15,333 nucleotides of DNA from an uncultured Micavibrio sp. (GTDB lineage Bacteria > Pseudomonadota > Alphaproteobacteria > Micavibrionales > UBA1664): positions 1 through 15,333 of the forward strand of contig CALBME010000053.1 in the NCBI GenBank assembly GCA_937896295.1, in the 5' to 3' direction. The translations under genes were made by a program, and so were the position numbers. This document shows positions 7,851-15,276 of this stretch, in pieces (the first letter of the stretch is position 1; every line of letters starts with the position of its first letter). The notes under the pieces were generated by a model, which was given only the letters and a program-made list of their open reading frames with translations, was not told the origin of the DNA and did not search any database.

Positions 7851-7873
7851 GGATTCAAAAGGGAGTTTACGCC

Positions 7874-8497
7874 ATGGTCCGCCCGCGTAAGAAGAAAGAC
7901 GATGTGATCGTCGTCAAAAAATATGCCAACCGCCGCCTGTATGATACGGGCCGCTCATCCTATGTCACCCTCGACGATCTGTGCGAAATGATCAAGGAAG
8001 GCCAGGAATTCGTCGTCCAGGACGCCAAGACGGCGGAAGACCTGACGCAACAGGTCCTGACCCAGATCATCGTCGAACAGGAATCGCGCGGCCAGTCCAT
8101 GCTGCCCCCCAATTTCCTGCGCCAGCTGATCAAGTTTTACGGCGACGGCATGCAGGGTCTGGTACCCAATTACCTGGAACAGGCGCTGGCCAATTTCGTC
8201 ACGCATCAGGATACGCTGCGCAATTCCATGTCCAAGTCCTTTACCGGGATGATGCCGGGCATGCAGATGATCCCCGGCGCGGGCGCGTTCGAGGAACTGA
8301 ACCGCAAAAACATGGAAATGTTCTCGCAGACCATGAACATGTTCTCGCCCTTCAAAGGGTCGTTCGATAACAAGGGCGGCGCCGCCCCGGCTGGCGGCAA
8401 TGCCTCGGCCAAGCCGCAGTCGCGCGACGAACGGGTCAAGCAGCTCAAGGCCAGCATCACCAAGCTGCAGGAAGAACTGCGCGGACTCATTCAATAA
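7874..8497 (+). CDS. phaR: Polyhydroxyalkanoate synthesis repressor PhaR
   Basis: PhaR is a transcriptional repressor that binds both DNA and PHB and couples phasin and PHB gene expression to granule formation. The protein has 207 residues. The N-terminal DNA-binding domain is at about 10-70, with the hallmark VVKKYANRRLYDTGRSSYVT. The PHB-accumulation domain is at about 75-115 (LPPNFLRQLIKFYGDGMQGL). A Met- and Phe-rich middle (115-165) may contact the polymer, and a short coiled coil (185-207) closes the protein. The start is certain: AAGGGAG lies eight bases before the ATG. It diverges from the PhaC-like gene across a region with a candidate operator and ends 22 bases before a strong terminator. 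No phasin gene, its usual target, is in the window. Confidence 0.96.
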   Translation: MVRPRKKKDDVIVVKKYANRRLYDTGRSSYVTLDDLCEMIKEGQEFVVQDAKTAEDLTQQVLTQIIVEQESRGQSMLPPNFLRQLIKFYGDGMQGLVPNYLEQALANFVTHQDTLRNSMSKSFTGMMPGMQMIPGAGAFEELNRKNMEMFSQTMNMFSPFKGSFDNKGGAAPAGGNASAKPQSRDERVKQLKASITKLQEELRGLIQ

Positions 8498-8519
8498 GAG
8501 TGACTGTCCCTCAAACATA

Positions 8520-8548
8520 AAAAAGGCCCCCGGACAGAGGGCCTTTTT
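8520..8548. terminator. Bidirectional rho-independent terminator
   Basis: AAAAAGGCCC (8520-8529) and GGGCCTTTTT (8539-8548) form a perfect 10-bp stem with a 9-base loop. A T-run follows on the plus strand (8544-8548), and the A-run at 8519-8524 gives a T-run on the minus strand. It lies between the stop of phaR (8497) and the stop of the convergent EAL gene (8572), so it can end both transcripts. Confidence 0.92.
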
Positions 8549-8571
8549 CATTACTGGGAAATTTTTTGTCC

Positions 8572-10254
8572 TTACGCCGTCTTGGGCTTGTTGCGCAGTT
8601 CGTGCGTCTTGGGCAGCCAGACACGTTCGATCGACGGGAAGCCAAAGGCATAGCCCTGAATGTTGCGGATACCTTCCTGACGCAGGAATTCGGCTTCTTC
8701 CAGTGTTTCGGCGCCTTCGGCAACGGTCTGGAGATCAAGACCGCGCGCCAGTTCAAGCAGGGCTTTCACGAAAAGCTGGTTGGTCGGATCCTGAATATTG
8801 CGGATGTAATGCTTGTCGATCTTGACGATATCGACCTGCAGAATCTTGATCTGGCTGAACGATGTCTGGCCCGCGCCGAAGTCGTCGAGCGCAATGCGGC
8901 AGCCCAGTTCTTTGAGGGTCTGAAGCACGCGGACAGCGGTTTTCAGGTCATCCATCGCGCTGCTTTCCGTGATCTCGATGATCAGGCGTCTTGCCACCGC
9001 CTGCTTGCCGGTCAACAGGGCTACGGCTGCACGCAGCCAACCCGGATCGATGAGCGACATGGGCGACACGTTGACGGACAACTGAATGTTCGGAAACTCG
9101 CTGAGTTCCTTTACCGCCGAGTGCAGCGCGTAAATATCGAGCAGGCGCATCATGCCCAGCCTTTCCAGCGCGGGGACGAATTCATCGGCGCGCACGAGGC
9201 GGCCCTGTTCGTCGACCATGCGGATCAGGCTTTCATAGAAAATCGTCGTCTTGGAATCCATATCCATGACGGGCTGGAAGGCCATGCGCATGCGCCCTTC
9301 TTCCAAGGCGCGGTACACCATCTGGCCGCCGGCCAGAAGCTTGCGGGCCACTTCGCGTTCTTCGGTCAGCGGGCTGGATACGATGAAGCAGCCGCGGCCC
9401 TTTTTCTTGGCCGATGCCAGCGCGGCTTCCGCGCGGGCGACGATATCACTGCCCTTTTCATCCGGGCTGATCAGGGCGGCGCCGCCGATTGAAAGACCGA
9501 TCACGACAGGACCGTGCAGGGTCATGACAGGGGTCGAGGTGAAAATCTGCAGAAGCGACGCGGCCAGCGCATCGGCCTGACTGTGCGGCAGGTCTTCGAA
9601 AATCAGGCCGTAGACGTCGCCAGCCATGCGGCCGACAGCGGCTTTTTCCGCCAGAAACGCGCCCAGGCGGTGTTCGACCTCGACCAGAACGCTGTCGACG
9701 AAGGACGCGCCGTGCGCCGCGTTCAGCAGGCTGACGCGGTCAAGACCAAGCGCCATGAAATACCCGCGGTTGCGGATGGCGTTGGAACGGCCGAGCATGA
9801 TGTGTTCGATCGCTGATGCAACCGCGTTACGGGTGCTCAGGATGTTGGAACTGGTGGCATAGCTGCTGTGCGGGTCGTGCAACAGGATACCGGACAGAAC
9901 GGCGGCGCCGGTGTCCGGGTCGCTGGCGATGCGGCCCTCAAGGCGCATGCAGCGCATGGCCCCGTCACGCATGCGGATGCGGAAAGGTTCGCTGACGCGA
10001 ATGGTCTGATGGTCGGCACTGCCCAGATGATTGGCATGGTCCTGCAACGCCGTCATGAAATTGGGCAGGTCTTGCGGATTGATCAGCAGTTTAAGATCGT
10101 TGGCGGTGTGCGGCACGTCAGCATGACCCAGCCCCAGAACCACACCGGCATTGCCATGCCATGCGATGGTGCCGTCGGCGATACGCCATGAGAAGCCAAC
10201 CTGACCCATATCGGCCATGGTTTTTTCGAAGAGAAGGGTCTGGTCCTTGAACAT
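8572..10254 (-). CDS. PAS-GGDEF(degenerate)-EAL protein, likely c-di-GMP phosphodiesterase
   Basis: The product has 560 residues: a PAS-like sensor at about 15-125, a GGDEF domain at about 150-295 and an EAL domain at about 305-550. The GGDEF signature is AGDVY (211-215), so cyclase activity is not expected. The EAL domain keeps the residues needed for c-di-GMP hydrolysis: Glu341 in ESLIR, Asn395, Glu427, Asp457 and Asp458 in DDFG, Lys478 in KID, Glu513 in AEGAE and Gln533 in QGYAFG. I infer an active phosphodiesterase with a regulatory GGDEF domain. There is no membrane segment, so it is cytoplasmic. AGGA lies about 12 bases before the ATG, a loose Shine-Dalgarno. It is convergent with phaR and shares the terminator at 8520-8548. 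Confidence 0.93.
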   Translation of the reverse strand: MFKDQTLLFEKTMADMGQVGFSWRIADGTIAWHGNAGVVLGLGHADVPHTANDLKLLINPQDLPNFMTALQDHANHLGSADHQTIRVSEPFRIRMRDGAMRCMRLEGRIASDPDTGAAVLSGILLHDPHSSYATSSNILSTRNAVASAIEHIMLGRSNAIRNRGYFMALGLDRVSLLNAAHGASFVDSVLVEVEHRLGAFLAEKAAVGRMAGDVYGLIFEDLPHSQADALAASLLQIFTSTPVMTLHGPVVIGLSIGGAALISPDEKGSDIVARAEAALASAKKKGRGCFIVSSPLTEEREVARKLLAGGQMVYRALEEGRMRMAFQPVMDMDSKTTIFYESLIRMVDEQGRLVRADEFVPALERLGMMRLLDIYALHSAVKELSEFPNIQLSVNVSPMSLIDPGWLRAAVALLTGKQAVARRLIIEITESSAMDDLKTAVRVLQTLKELGCRIALDDFGAGQTSFSQIKILQVDIVKIDKHYIRNIQDPTNQLFVKALLELARGLDLQTVAEGAETLEEAEFLRQEGIRNIQGYAFGFPSIERVWLPKTHELRNKPKTA

Positions 10255-10314
10255 GGCGATACTTTTCCTGCTTTCCCCTCATTCTACGGAGCGAAGGTTA
10301 GGAAAAAGTTATCG

Positions 10315-10335
10315 AAAATTTTAATTAAATTTTTA
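10315..10335. other. 21-bp A/T-only tract upstream of the EAL gene
   Basis: Twenty-one consecutive A/T bases centred on TTAATTAA stand out in a GC-rich window. The tract lies 60-80 bases upstream of the EAL-gene ATG, where an UP element or bent DNA would sit. I do not see a convincing -35/-10 pair between it and the gene. The rest of the 136-bp gap (10255-10390) holds only the hairpin at 10350-10371. Confidence 0.4.
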
Positions 10336-10349
10336 GCAATTATGGACAG

Positions 10350-10371
10350 AAACGGCGGAAATCCGCCGTTT
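10350..10371 (-). terminator. Candidate terminator of the coiled-coil gene
   Basis: AAACGGCGG (10350-10358) and CCGCCGTTT (10363-10371) form a perfect 9-bp stem with an AAAT loop, 20-41 bases past the stop codon at 10391. On the minus strand the trailing T-run is only three bases, so termination may be weak or depend on other factors. Confidence 0.55.
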
Positions 10372-10390
10372 TATCCCTTTTCCGGACGTC

Positions 10391-13336
10391 TTAAATGATG
10401 CCCTGCATGAACCGGGCGAAAGAATCCCGGGTGCTCATGGCCTGATCGAACTGGGTGATATCCCCTTCATGCGCGACCACGTTGAACGTGCCGTCCTTGT
10501 AGAAAAACAGCATGGCGGCCCCTGCCCCTGTGCCATCGGGCGATACGCACGCCACGTCCGCGACGGCGAAGTTCTTGTGGGCGGTAAACTGGCCGGCGTC
10601 GAAAGACTGGTCGAACGTGCCGGCGCAGCGCTGGCGCGTCTTGGTCAGGTAGGCGTTGACCGCCTGCTCGAACCCGGCATCGCTGGTCATGATGGTTTGT
10701 TCGGCGGTACCGAAAACCGTGCCGGTATCCCAGCGGAATGCGCCGAACTGCGGGCCGGAAACCTTGCTGACCTTTTCAAAGCCCGACACCATCGGAATAC
10801 CTGCGCGGCGCAGATACCCGGCAATATCGTTGCCGGACGGGCCGACATTGACCGCGGGCGTATAGGCGGCAGGCTGCATCATCGGCGGTGCCGGCTGCGC
10901 CATCACGACAGGTTGCTGCTGCGCCACTGGCTGGGCGGTCACGGCCATCGGCGCCGGTGCGGGCGCGGTACTGTAGGTGGTGGCGGTTACAACCATCGGG
11001 CCGTTGTTCTGCGGCGGGTTGGAAATCTGTCCTGCCTGCGTGACGGCGGGCTGCACCATCGGTGCGGGCGCTGCGGCCACCGGCGCCGCAGCGGCGGCAA
11101 GGCGTGAACGCGTGGCGGCCAGTTCGCGTGCGAGGCGGATATTCTCCGCCTCCGCCGCGTTGAAGCGCGACTGTGCCTGCTGCACGTCGGCGGCGACGGC
11201 GGCCTGTGCCTGAGCGACTTTGAAATTGGCGGCAGCCGCTGCGTTATCCATGGCGGCGCGGTCGGGCGCGCCGGCGATGCGCTTGCTGATTTCGCCGGAC
11301 AGTACGGCGTTCTGCGCGCGCAGCGACGCAACCTCGCCCTGCAGGGCGCCAGTATCTGCATTTGCGCCCTTGCCGCTTTGCGCCAGTTCCGCCTGAAGGC
11401 GTTTGTTTTCGTAGACCAGCGCAGATACGTCGGATGCGGGTACGGACGTCTCGTTCGCCTGCGGCGCGGATTTTTGCGCACGCGCGGCAATCACATCTTC
11501 CTGTGTGACTTTCAGCTGTTTTTGCAGGCGGTCGCGTTCGGCGGTGGTGGATGCCAGCTTGTCCTGCAATTCTTTCAGGACGCCGGTGGGTTCGCCACCC
11601 GACGGAATGCCCGCGCCTTCGTTCTTGGATTTTTCGAATTCCAGGCGCTTGATCAGTTCGGCGCGTTCGGATTCCAGCTGGGCCACGCGCTCGTTCGCGC
11701 CTGCGTCGCCGGCGGATGCCGTACCGGTGCCGCCTTTCTGGTTCATGCGTTCACGTTGCAGCAGGTTGCGGTATTCATCGCGTTCGGCGGTGGCCGATGC
11801 CAGCATGGATTTGGTTTCAGCCAGCGCGCCTGCAATCTGGTCGTCGCCCGAATAGACAGTGGGCGTGGCGGCCACGGATGCGGATGCGCTTTTCGCCGCG
11901 GCAAGGCTGGCCGACAGTGCCTGATTATCGGCCTTCAGGCTGGCGAGCTGTTTTTCAAGGCTGGCAATCTGTTCAGGTGCGACCGCGGGTGCGGCGGCGG
12001 GCGCATTGGAATCCTTCGCGCCGGCAAGGCGGCTGGCCAGCATCTGGTTATCGGATTTGAGCGTGTTGAGTTGTTTCTCAAGACGCGCGATCTGTTCCTT
12101 GTCGGCCTTGACCGTGGCGTCGCCAATCTGGGACGCCAGTGCTGCGTTATCGCTTTTGACGCCGGCGGCCTGGGTCGTCGCACCCGCACCTTCGGCCTTC
12201 AGGCGCGTTTCAAGCTGGGCGTTGCGGGCGTTCAGTTCGCTGATCTGCTGCGCCATCGCCTGAACCTTGGCGGTATCGTCACTGCCCCCGCCCTGCGCAA
12301 GCATGGCCTCAAGTTTGATGCGGCGGGATTTTTCAGCCTCCAGCAGGGCCTGGTATTCGGCACGGTCGGCGGCGGCCTTCTGACCCAGTTCAGCGATCTT
12401 CATGTTGGTCGCGGAATCGTTGCTCGTCGTCATGACGCTGGCTTTTGCTGCAGCTTCGCTCTGGGTGCGTGCGGCGGCCAGCTGGGCCATCAGTTCGGCG
12501 TTGCGCTGTTCCAGTGCGGCCAGCTGGCTTGCGGCCTGCGACATCTGGTTGCTGGCGGCGGCGGCCTTGAGTTGGGCCATCTGCTGCGCCATCGCGGCGT
12601 TTTCCTTGGCCAGGCGAATGTTTTCAGCGTCGGCGGCGCTGGCCATGTTCTGCGCTTTCTGCAGCGTGGCCTCGGTCGCCTGACGGCGGGCTTTTTCAAC
12701 AGCGGCCTGCGGGTCGGCGGCGGGGGTTGCTGCGGCGGCCTGCGCCTTGGCATTCGCTGCGGCCAGTTGCTGCTGCAGCTGCTGGACCTGCTGGTCGTTG
12801 CCGCGGGTCGATGACTGCAGTTCGACCATCGCGCGTTCAGCGGCCAGACGGCGGGCGCGTTCGATATCGGCCTGTTGCTGCATTTCCATCGCGCTGGGCG
12901 CGGATGCAAGCTGTTTCTGCAACTGAGCCATCTGCGCGTCGGACTGCGTGCGCGCGGCCTGAAGCTGGCCGATCTGTTCGTTCAGCGCGGCGATCTGGTC
13001 CTGATATTTTTTGACGTCGCCGGCATTCGCGCCGGGTTTGTTTTTGCCGGTTGCGGCCTGCGCCAGCTGTTGCTGCAGTTCGGAGAGTTTAGCATCGCCC
13101 TCGCGGTTCTGGGCCTGAAGCTGCGCGACCATTTTTTCAGCGGCTTCGCGGCGCGCGCGTTCCGATACCAGCGCGGCGGGGTCGGCACTGCCGGCAGCGC
13201 CCGCGCTTGCGGCCTTGGACAGGTTTTCGATGTGCTGGTCCATTTTCTTGTCAGCGGCGAATGCGCCGGCAGCGGACAGGACGAAAGCGGAAACACCAAC
13301 GCCCAGCAGGGCCAGCATGCTTTTGCGCGAAACCAT
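10391..13336 (-). CDS. Exported Ala/Gln-rich coiled-coil protein with C-terminal globular domain
   Basis: The product has 981 residues. Residues 1-27 are a signal peptide ending AGAFA before ADKK. Residues ~30-745 are nearly all predicted coiled coil, rich in Ala, Gln, Glu and Lys, with recurring units (ARRxAxE near the start; AENIRLA twice; an exact-register 41-residue repeat). Residues ~750-829 are a flexible Pro/Ala/Gln/Val linker. Residues 830-981 look globular, with Trp869 and the only two Cys, 904 and 930, which could form a disulfide in the periplasm. I do not recognise the C-terminal domain. The ATG at 13336 is preferred over 13363: AGAGG lies 8 bases upstream and the signal peptide then begins at once. 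The gene follows the TcpQ-like gene after 117 bp, with a candidate promoter in the gap. A structural or spacer role in the envelope is inference. Confidence 0.85.
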   Translation of the reverse strand: MVSRKSMLALLGVGVSAFVLSAAGAFAADKKMDQHIENLSKAASAGAAGSADPAALVSERARREAAEKMVAQLQAQNREGDAKLSELQQQLAQAATGKNKPGANAGDVKKYQDQIAALNEQIGQLQAARTQSDAQMAQLQKQLASAPSAMEMQQQADIERARRLAAERAMVELQSSTRGNDQQVQQLQQQLAAANAKAQAAAATPAADPQAAVEKARRQATEATLQKAQNMASAADAENIRLAKENAAMAQQMAQLKAAAASNQMSQAASQLAALEQRNAELMAQLAAARTQSEAAAKASVMTTSNDSATNMKIAELGQKAAADRAEYQALLEAEKSRRIKLEAMLAQGGGSDDTAKVQAMAQQISELNARNAQLETRLKAEGAGATTQAAGVKSDNAALASQIGDATVKADKEQIARLEKQLNTLKSDNQMLASRLAGAKDSNAPAAAPAVAPEQIASLEKQLASLKADNQALSASLAAAKSASASVAATPTVYSGDDQIAGALAETKSMLASATAERDEYRNLLQRERMNQKGGTGTASAGDAGANERVAQLESERAELIKRLEFEKSKNEGAGIPSGGEPTGVLKELQDKLASTTAERDRLQKQLKVTQEDVIAARAQKSAPQANETSVPASDVSALVYENKRLQAELAQSGKGANADTGALQGEVASLRAQNAVLSGEISKRIAGAPDRAAMDNAAAAANFKVAQAQAAVAADVQQAQSRFNAAEAENIRLARELAATRSRLAAAAAPVAAAPAPMVQPAVTQAGQISNPPQNNGPMVVTATTYSTAPAPAPMAVTAQPVAQQQPVVMAQPAPPMMQPAAYTPAVNVGPSGNDIAGYLRRAGIPMVSGFEKVSKVSGPQFGAFRWDTGTVFGTAEQTIMTSDAGFEQAVNAYLTKTRQRCAGTFDQSFDAGQFTAHKNFAVADVACVSPDGTGAGAAMLFFYKDGTFNVVAHEGDITQFDQAMSTRDSFARFMQGII
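11895..12097 (-). repeat. Two tandem 80-bp coding repeats in the coiled-coil gene
   Basis: Positions 11895-11974 and 12018-12097 encode near-identical units, EQIAxLEKQLxxLKxDNQ followed by xLxxxLAxAK. They are offset by 123 bp (41 residues) and separated by an Ala/Pro-rich spacer. The offset is a whole number of codons but not of heptads, so a duplication that kept frame is more likely than simple heptad constraint. Confidence 0.7.
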
Positions 13337-13382
13337 ATGTAAGACCTCTCGTAAATGCGCCATCAGAAAAAGCGCCGCGACA

Positions 13383-13410
13383 AGGATACCTGCGCCGCCG
13401 CCTGTTTCAA
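13383..13410 (-). promoter_or_regulatory. Candidate sigma-70 promoter for the coiled-coil gene
   Basis: On the minus strand TTGAAA (13410-13405, 5 of 6) is followed after 16 bases by TATCCT (13388-13383, 4 of 6). Transcription would begin near 13376, about 40 bases before the ATG at 13336. The gene could then be made without readthrough from the TcpQ-like gene. Confidence 0.42.
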
Positions 13411-13453
13411 AGGGGAACTTAGCGGATTTCCGCCATTTGCGGTGCCTTGCGGA

Positions 13454-15154
13454 TCAGAAGCCGGTGCTTTTGACGATCAGGGCTTTTTCGCCCGTTTCCG
13501 GGTCTTCGTTCAGCTGGGCCGAGGGGCGGATGGACCGGTCGCGGTACTGGGCCAGAACCTTGGCCACCGCGTCCTCGAACTTGCCTTCCTCCTGCACGGA
13601 TTCGGGCAGCGGGAACGTATCCTCGCTGTCCCAGACCACGCGGATGCCGGTGTTTTTGGACCACTGGTCGAGAATGTCGCGCAGGGACGTGCCCTGTAGC
13701 GCATTCCATTTGCCGTTGGTAGCGGCCTTGATCTGCGCCTTGGTCGGGGCCTTGCCCGTCGGTGCGGGCTTGTCAGACGCCTTGGGCGCGGGCGCCTTTT
13801 TCTTGGCCTTGGCGCCACCCTCGACGACCGGGTCCATCTGTTTCATGCCGCCGCTGCTTTCCTGGCGCATGGCTTTCAGGTCGCTGGCCGAACGGGGTTT
13901 CCAGTTATCGGTACGGGTGGTCCAGCTGCTGCGTTTTTCTTCCGGCACGGCGCGGGTGATGTCGGGCAGGCGCGCGGCCGGCATTTTCGATGCGGGCGCA
14001 CGCGCGGTCGCGGACGACCCGGCGATCATGCTGACCGGTTTGTCCCTGCCGCTATACTGGCTGAGCAGGTTCTGGACCGCGTCGTTGAACGCGCCTTCGT
14101 ATTTCACATCCTTGGGCAGGACCAGATCGCCCATCAGGTCGACCTGCACGTTCACGCCCGCCATCATGCCCCAGGATTCAAGAACACTGGCCAGGTTGTC
14201 CCCTTTACGCGCGGTCCACACGCCGTCACCGGGGCCGACAGCGGCCGCGTCCGCGGCATTCTGGTCGTCGGCCAGTTGCGGCGCGTCGATTTCAGGGTCG
14301 TTGTCGCCGGTGCGTTCGGTCACGCGCACGACCTGACCCTTGATCGACATTTTCAGACCCTTCGGCGCCAGCGCGGTCCGCAGGACATTGACCCAGTCAT
14401 CGCCCGGCTGCCAGGAAATCGGCGTCATCGGATCGACGTCATCCAGCACGAAGCGGTAGCCGTTGGGAACGAGGTTGGGAATGGCCAGCGCCAGCGGCGT
14501 CTGGTTGCCCGAGGTTTCGACCTTCATCGCCTCGATTGGCTCGTCGCGGTTTATTTTCGCGCGCTTGTCGTTCGGTCCGCGCACAACCACCGGTACGGTG
14601 ATGTTCGCGCCCATGCATTCCTGCATGCGGGCCAGCCCGTCGGTGAAACCGGTGGTGGCGAAGTAATAGGGTTTCTGATCGATCAGCAGGCGGAAGTTGC
14701 CAAGCCCGGTCAGGCGTTCGGCCAGTTCCTTGCCACCGCCCGCCTGGTCGAGGCTGACCGCGAGGGTGGAGGCGTCGGTGGCGACCGCATCCATGACGTA
14801 AGAGTCAGCGCCGGCATTGAGACCAAGCGTCGCAGGCTGTCCCGGCGTCATGGTCTGTTTGCGCGTATCGACGGTCATGCCGACAATACCGGCGGCGCGC
14901 GCATGAATGCCCACGATCATGCCGTTGTCGAATTCCGCCACCATCAGGCAGCCCTGCTCTTCCGGGTGATCCTTGGCGTCAAAGCTGGATGCCTGCGACG
15001 GGCCGACCAGCCATGCGGATGTCGGCTTTGCCACCGGTGTTTTCACGCCTTCCACGATGTTGGGGGCGGAGGATTTGGGAGCCGCAAACGCGGACGGCGC
15101 GCTCAGCAGCGCGGCCATGGAAAGCATAAGGGCGAATCGGGAAACAGATTGCAT
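13454..15154 (-). CDS. Exported TcpQ-like protein with three N0-like modules
   Basis: The product has 566 residues. Residues 1-24 are a signal peptide (LMLSMAALLSAPSAFA, then APKSS). Residues 68-182 form a beta-rich domain with Cys69 and Cys180 near its ends, a possible disulfide. Three related modules follow: ~222-280, ~311-378 and ~482-562. The last two share the pattern W-x-A-x-x-G-x-x-L near the start, then a VW/VQ strand, LP, G-x-F-x-DAV and QY. This is the pattern of the TcpQ C-terminal domain, related to secretin N0 domains. A Lys/Pro/Ala-rich linker spans 440-480. A longer frame opens at 15253, but its extra 33 residues have AT-rich codons and precede the signal peptide; neither start has a clear Shine-Dalgarno. 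TcpQ proteins support secretin assembly in type IVb pili. Here the partner genes are not in view, so the role is inferred. Confidence 0.8.
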   Translation of the reverse strand: MQSVSRFALMLSMAALLSAPSAFAAPKSSAPNIVEGVKTPVAKPTSAWLVGPSQASSFDAKDHPEEQGCLMVAEFDNGMIVGIHARAAGIVGMTVDTRKQTMTPGQPATLGLNAGADSYVMDAVATDASTLAVSLDQAGGGKELAERLTGLGNFRLLIDQKPYYFATTGFTDGLARMQECMGANITVPVVVRGPNDKRAKINRDEPIEAMKVETSGNQTPLALAIPNLVPNGYRFVLDDVDPMTPISWQPGDDWVNVLRTALAPKGLKMSIKGQVVRVTERTGDNDPEIDAPQLADDQNAADAAAVGPGDGVWTARKGDNLASVLESWGMMAGVNVQVDLMGDLVLPKDVKYEGAFNDAVQNLLSQYSGRDKPVSMIAGSSATARAPASKMPAARLPDITRAVPEEKRSSWTTRTDNWKPRSASDLKAMRQESSGGMKQMDPVVEGGAKAKKKAPAPKASDKPAPTGKAPTKAQIKAATNGKWNALQGTSLRDILDQWSKNTGIRVVWDSEDTFPLPESVQEEGKFEDAVAKVLAQYRDRSIRPSAQLNEDPETGEKALIVKSTGF

Positions 15155-15276
15155 CGGGGCGGAGTCTACCGCCTGTGCAATAGCCCGCCAAGGGTTGCGC
15201 CCTGTCTTGTCCCATGTCTTTTCAACCACATAAGGTAAATTTGCAGTTTTCATAAATATTGTTTAATACCAAGGAC

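Noticed and set aside
7955..8551. 198-residue minus-strand frame opposite phaR
   Set aside because: phaR is certain, and this frame runs through the terminator hairpin at 8520-8548.
11378..12814. 478-residue plus-strand frame opposite the coiled-coil gene
   Set aside because: The real gene has a signal peptide, ribosome site and heptad pattern; this frame is its low-complexity shadow.
13215..15238. Plus-strand frames of 373 and 320 residues opposite the TcpQ-like gene
   Set aside because: No recognisable domains and biased composition; the minus-strand gene explains the open frames.
15155..15253. Extra 33 codons as the true N-terminus of the TcpQ-like protein
   Set aside because: Codons are AT-rich compared with the gene and they would put a long charged stretch before an otherwise normal signal peptide; not fully excluded, because neither start has a clear ribosome site.
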